NCBI GenBank assembly: GCA_003427395.1
Contig: BFEA01000007.1
Location: 2,535,979 to 2,567,613, forward strand
Reading direction: 5' to 3'
Source of the DNA: Chara braunii
Lineage: Eukaryota > Streptophyta > Charophyceae > Charales > Characeae
DNA: 31,635 nucleotides
A program made the position numbers and the translations under genes. Below the pieces are notes generated by a model, which ran no database searches, was not told the DNA's origin, and saw only the letters and a program-made list of their open reading frames with translations. Numbering within the stretch: position 1 is the stretch's first letter; each line of letters begins with the position of its first letter. Shown one piece after another: positions 28,511 through 31,635 of this stretch.

Positions 28511-29206
28511 AGGGAAAAACCAGGACAGACCGAACTTCTGTCGGCCATGGCAGGGCTTGGCAGGAAGAGTATGGGATCACGAGTGAGGCAGAGGCACAAT
28601 CAAAAAGGGAGGCCAACATCAGGAACCTCTACTTCTTCAATCTGGCAGGTGTGGAATACTGCTGCATTGCTTGGACGCCAGCATCTTGGAACGTGAGCAC
28701 GGGAGAGTAGGCCACGATGCTGGGCGCCATAGCTGTGAGCTTGAGTGCAGCGGGGGAGAGAGGAAGAGCAGCAAGGGCATTCAGAGAGTAATCATGGGAC
28801 CTGGACGCTGTATAATAGTGAGAGAGTGAGAGAGAGAGAGAGACTAATTTCCCTTTTTGTTGTTGTTGTGGGCAGACATAGCTGCCACCTCGAAGAACCA
28901 CTGTATGTATTTCAAGTTGAAATTAAGTTGTCTGTGCTCGTGACGAGTGGATCCTGCTGTCGCGGATCTGCATCCAGATATGGTTGAAAAGCCCCTATCT
29001 GGTAGCCACTAAATGTCCGTGATTCCTTATCATTGGGGCCGCGAGGGCTTCAGAGACAGTTGATAGCTTGTGTATGAATATGTTTCATGCATTGAGAATT
29101 AGAGTTTGATGAAGAAACTACAGCACTCAAAATTGTCCCTTCTCACCTAAGTACATGGATTCCTAATGGGATGATCTTCTTCTGTGTCCCTCGGTCTGTT
29201 GGGCAG
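28511..29206. other. Unassigned; possible intron or spacer
   Basis: No recognised gene. A GA run lies at 28816-28842 and a TTG-rich stretch ending in GGGCAG at 28875 resembles a splice acceptor. It is followed by an open frame of about 36 codons to 28987 that I do not recognise. Confidence 0.35.
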
Positions 29207-29537
29207 GTACTGCATTGATGGCTCTATGTTGAGAAAAGGTCAGCAGAATCGGAATCAGTCGCGCATCATGTTCAATGATGTGGGTGGTGGCATAGGAGGG
29301 CCAGTGGGTGGACGTGAGGCCCCAGGTAATCATCTTGACCACAGGGGTTCTGTAAGGCCAAGTCAAAGCGGTGATCGCAGTTTTGCTGGCTCACCTCGGA
29401 GTGCAAGGTGTGAAGCAGGGTTGGCCACGAAGGATGACACTTCAGAAGATGACCAGACAGGAATTGTCGATCTGGTTGAGGTTGTGAGGCGGTGGATGCA
29501 CCCTCTTGAACGACTGCAGAAACACATAATGCGCATG
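29207..29537 (+). CDS. Candidate exon of an unrecognised host gene
   Basis: A pyrimidine-rich tract (TCTTCTTCTGTGTCCCTC) ends in GGGCAG at 29206, a good splice acceptor. The open frame that follows ends at ATG|GTGAGT (29537/29538), a strong plant-type donor. The roughly 110 residues have balanced, non-repetitive composition: a Gly/Ser/Arg-rich first half (MFNDVGGGIGGPVGGREAPG), an acidic patch (TKDDTSEDDQTG), then an amphipathic helix LVEVVRRWMHPLERLQKHIM. I do not recognise the family. No transposon motif is present. It could instead be a piece of a less known element, and the exon call rests on splice signals and composition only. Confidence 0.4.
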
Positions 29538-30512
29538 GTGAGTTTATTCTATTCACTCATAAAATGCATTGAAAACGGGCATCTAATCCTTCCCATGATT
29601 GAGTCACACATCGGCGAGGGAGGTGAGCAACTGCAGGCCATCACTAGACCACCAGTGAGCCAGACCATGACCTCCGAGTATACTTGCATTGGCCACAGTT
29701 GATGTCAGAGGCAGTGGTGGCTCAAATTACCACCACCTGGGAGGGATTCTTTTTTTCCGAAAAGGTGATTGCAATGTGGCCAGAATTTCCCCTTTTGGAT
29801 TGTCAGAAAATGGTTAGATTGAAAGGATTTCATGCGTCTCAGTGTCCATTTCCTGTCCCGCTTCCAGTAAGTAGGTCTAGGGTCTAGGTCCATAGGTCCA
29901 CTAGGCCAGTACAGCCGTCAGTCCAATCAGACAGTCGGTCAGCCAGTCCAGTCGGGTCAGCAGGTTAGTCCCATGTAAGTCAGTGGACTCTTCAGAACCG
30001 TTGTTGTCTGGCTGCCAATGTCAAGTGCTGGTACCGGCATGGAAGTGCAAGAGTGGGAACTGCAGCCTGGATACGGAAGTCCACCATTGCAAAAAAAACT
30101 CCATTCAAGCTTGTTGCAGAAGAGCAGCTGCGGACTTGTGCGACCAAGCATTGAATGAGGATGTGTAGGCAGGAAGAATGTTGACAGCACCCGGTGCAAT
30201 AGGTGTAATTGGAGAGAGAGATTGAGGAGTGATGAGGAGATTCAGACACAGAGAGTGAGGCCTGAGGGTAGGGTAGAGTCGTGAGTGAGAGAGTAAGCGA
30301 GTTTGTTTTTGAGTGCTGTTGATCAGGTGTCCATAGCTTCCCAGACCTGTATGCATGCGGATTGCTTTATAAGACTTCGATTCCTGGACATCTTCAAAGC
30401 TTACATATCGTGTGTTGTTCTCTATCTCTGGTATGAGAAATTCTGTGGTGCAGTGTGACATCAATGGTTTCCAAGATGTGGTGGTATGAATCATTGGCTC
30501 ATTGCACTGCAG
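29538..30512. other. Spacer or intron between the two candidate exons
   Basis: No recognised gene. An open frame at 29702-29870 after GGCCACAG and before CCAGTAAGTAGG has possible splice borders but weak coding character. From 29870 to 29965 there are short imperfect repeats of AGGTCYAGGGT and CAGTC-type strings. The rest is ordinary sequence. Confidence 0.35.
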
Positions 30513-30888
30513 GTCATGTCCAGAGAAAGTGGTGGTTTCATCGCCAGCACACGGCCCCAGCCTTTTTGCTCTGAACTTTTCGGGGCTTGGGGCTACCGGA
30601 CCACAATGGCTGGTGGGCGACAGCCGAAAACGAGAAGTGCACTACTGGCAGTCGGGAAAAGCTTGGCACGCAATGCAGCACCTCCAAGCCTGGGTGTACT
30701 GGTGGTATAAACCACATGTACTGTCGGCAAGGTGTCATTTTGATACCTGCAGCTTAGAGGAGGCTGATGCAGATTCTTATGAGCCCTTTTTACCCCTGGC
30801 AAATTCCATGCTGCCCCCTTGGGTACTAGTGGAAGTAGTGGAAAACTGGAGGTGGTGGGAAAAACGAAACACATGGTGTACTGTGTGA
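30513..30888 (+). CDS. Candidate terminal exon of an unrecognised host gene, Trp-rich
   Basis: After CACTGCAG at 30512 the frame stays open for about 125 codons to TGA at 30886-30888. The product is well mixed and aromatic-rich: FALNFSGLGATGPQWLVGDS, HYWQSGKAWHAMQHLQAWVY, WWYKPHVLSARCHFDTC, PFLPLANSMLPPWVLVEVVE, NWRWWEKRNTW. Thirteen or so Trp residues in 125 is unusual and argues against random sequence. I do not recognise the family. The acceptor lacks a strong pyrimidine tract, and an in-frame ATG lies at 30502, so it may also be part of a longer exon. Linkage to 29207-29537 is a guess from proximity and strand. Confidence 0.4.
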
Positions 30889-30927
30889 GCGAAGCGTTCG
30901 TGTGCGGTGCTCAGCCCACAGTATGAT

Positions 30928-31120
30928 CATCCTTTTTTCTCTTTATTTAATGAAAGAAGACCAAGCCCACACTATTGATACATGCTCAACCGAGTGATGT
31001 ATATTATACAGGTGCCCTGAGCATCCTTTTTTTCTCTTTATTTAATGAAAGAAGATTGAGGTCCGGGGACCTCACAATTCTAAGCCCACACTATTAATGC
31101 ATGCTCAACCGAGCGATGTG
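30928..31120. repeat. Diverged tandem duplication, two-part
   Basis: CATCCTTTTTTCTCTTTATT plus AATGAAAGAAGA occurs at 30928-30960 and 31022-31055. AAGCCCACACTATTxATxCATGCTCAACCGAG occurs at 30963-31000 and 31082-31120. The spacing inside the copies differs because 26 bases containing GGTCCGGGGACC, a perfect palindrome, lie only in the second. Confidence 0.9.
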
Positions 31121-31496
31121 TGAGGAACAAGCCCTCGAGGGGCCCTATCAGACATCACATGATCTGGGCTATAAGGCCCCCAGCAAGCCGAGAGCCCGAA
31201 GTGAAGGCAGGCCTGAAAATTCGTCAGCAGCAAAATTCGACATTTCCATATGTGGGTATCCAGGCTCTCGCAGCACGCCAGTTGGTTGGGTAGACGCGTG
31301 AGCCTCACAAAGCTACGTCATTCAGTTGGCCCAGGCCTTGACAGGTGCGCCTGGGCACATAAACACAAAGCAGGGCCGATACATTGGGAAGCAGGCCATC
31401 GGCCTTTGCAAAAGCAGTACCGCCGACGCACCTGTCTGGGAGCCCTGCACAGATGCAGCAAACAGCCCAAGTCCGGAGACTCAGGCTGTGCCCAAC
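31121..31496. other. No recognised gene
   Basis: GC-rich, with several AAGxCC and GGGCCC strings. No protein family is recognised on either strand. Confidence 0.35.
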
Positions 31497-31635
31497 TGTA
31501 ACGGGCCCAGGCCCTCAACTGTAGTCTCGGGCCTGGGCGCAGGGTTTGAGGCCCAACCGGAAGCTATTGTAGGCTTCCAGCCAGGCCACACGCAGCATCC
31601 AGGAGGCTGCCACTTCCATAAAAGAAGTGAGGCAG
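31497..31635 (+). mobile_element. Possible start of another LTR at the window edge
   Basis: The sequence begins TGTAACGGGCCC and is rich in GGGCCT/AGGCCC strings, like the first 250 bases of the LTR at 24191. It reaches CCATAAAAGAAG, a possible TATA box, at about 31617. The window ends before a terminus can be seen. Confidence 0.35.

Noticed and set aside
27562-28599. Ser/Pro/Leu-rich frames crossing 27.6-28.6 kb
   Set aside because: They are driven by the GA and CT repeats and cross an undetermined base.

Overview
The window looks like gene-poor, repeat-rich nuclear DNA of a green plant or streptophyte alga. The evidence is plant-type Ty3/gypsy LTR retrotransposons primed by initiator tRNA-Met, an insertion of plant-type mitochondrial genes (nad6, a CAU-anticodon tRNA, nad4, a group II intron reverse transcriptase piece, atp1), and long CT/GA microsatellites. 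The gag and pol protein style resembles retroelements I associate with the charophyte Chara. That genus assignment is inference from memory, not a database match.

Layout: 1-2.3 kb is a deleted Ty3/gypsy copy in which a coiled-coil gag start is joined directly to the end of RT, RNase H and the start of integrase. From about 2.6 to 9.9 kb lies a long, decayed Ty3/gypsy element with PBS, leader with hairpins, gag with a 282-bp in-frame tandem duplication, protease, RT-RNase H, integrase, chromodomain-like tail and 3' LTR start. A foreign integrase fragment (9.9-10.8 kb) cuts its LTR. From 10.8 to 12.1 kb is non-coding with small repeats. From 12.1 to 13.55 kb is a mosaic satellite array with long CT tracts. 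From 13.56 to 15.66 kb is a mitochondrial-DNA mosaic, interrupted by a 505-bp hAT-like element with an 8-bp target duplication. From 16.07 to 17.26 kb there are palindromic ACAGTCTGT repeats and about 0.9 kb of almost pure purine strand.

From 17.26 to 19.5 kb is the integrase end of an element related to the 2.6-9.9 kb copy. It is interrupted by a 695-bp element with 16-bp terminal inverted repeats and TTAA duplications. From 19.7 to 22.48 kb is a minus-strand gag/pro/pol. It abuts head-to-head a plus-strand RNase H-integrase fragment (22.48-24.18 kb) that ends in a complete 1318-bp LTR (24191-25508). Immediately beyond, a minus-strand leader, PBS and LTR (26930 back to 26062) may be the 5' end of the same minus-strand element, split by the plus-strand piece.

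From 27.4 to 28.3 kb is a second, older LTR copy whose last bases are replaced by CT repeats. From 28.4 to 31.6 kb there is no recognisable transposon protein. It holds two exon-like open frames (29207-29537 and 30513-30888), small tandem repeats and the possible start of another LTR at the window edge.

No intact autonomous gene is certain here. Nearly every coding segment is a broken transposon or organelle-derived copy, and the value of the window is in its nested insertion record.
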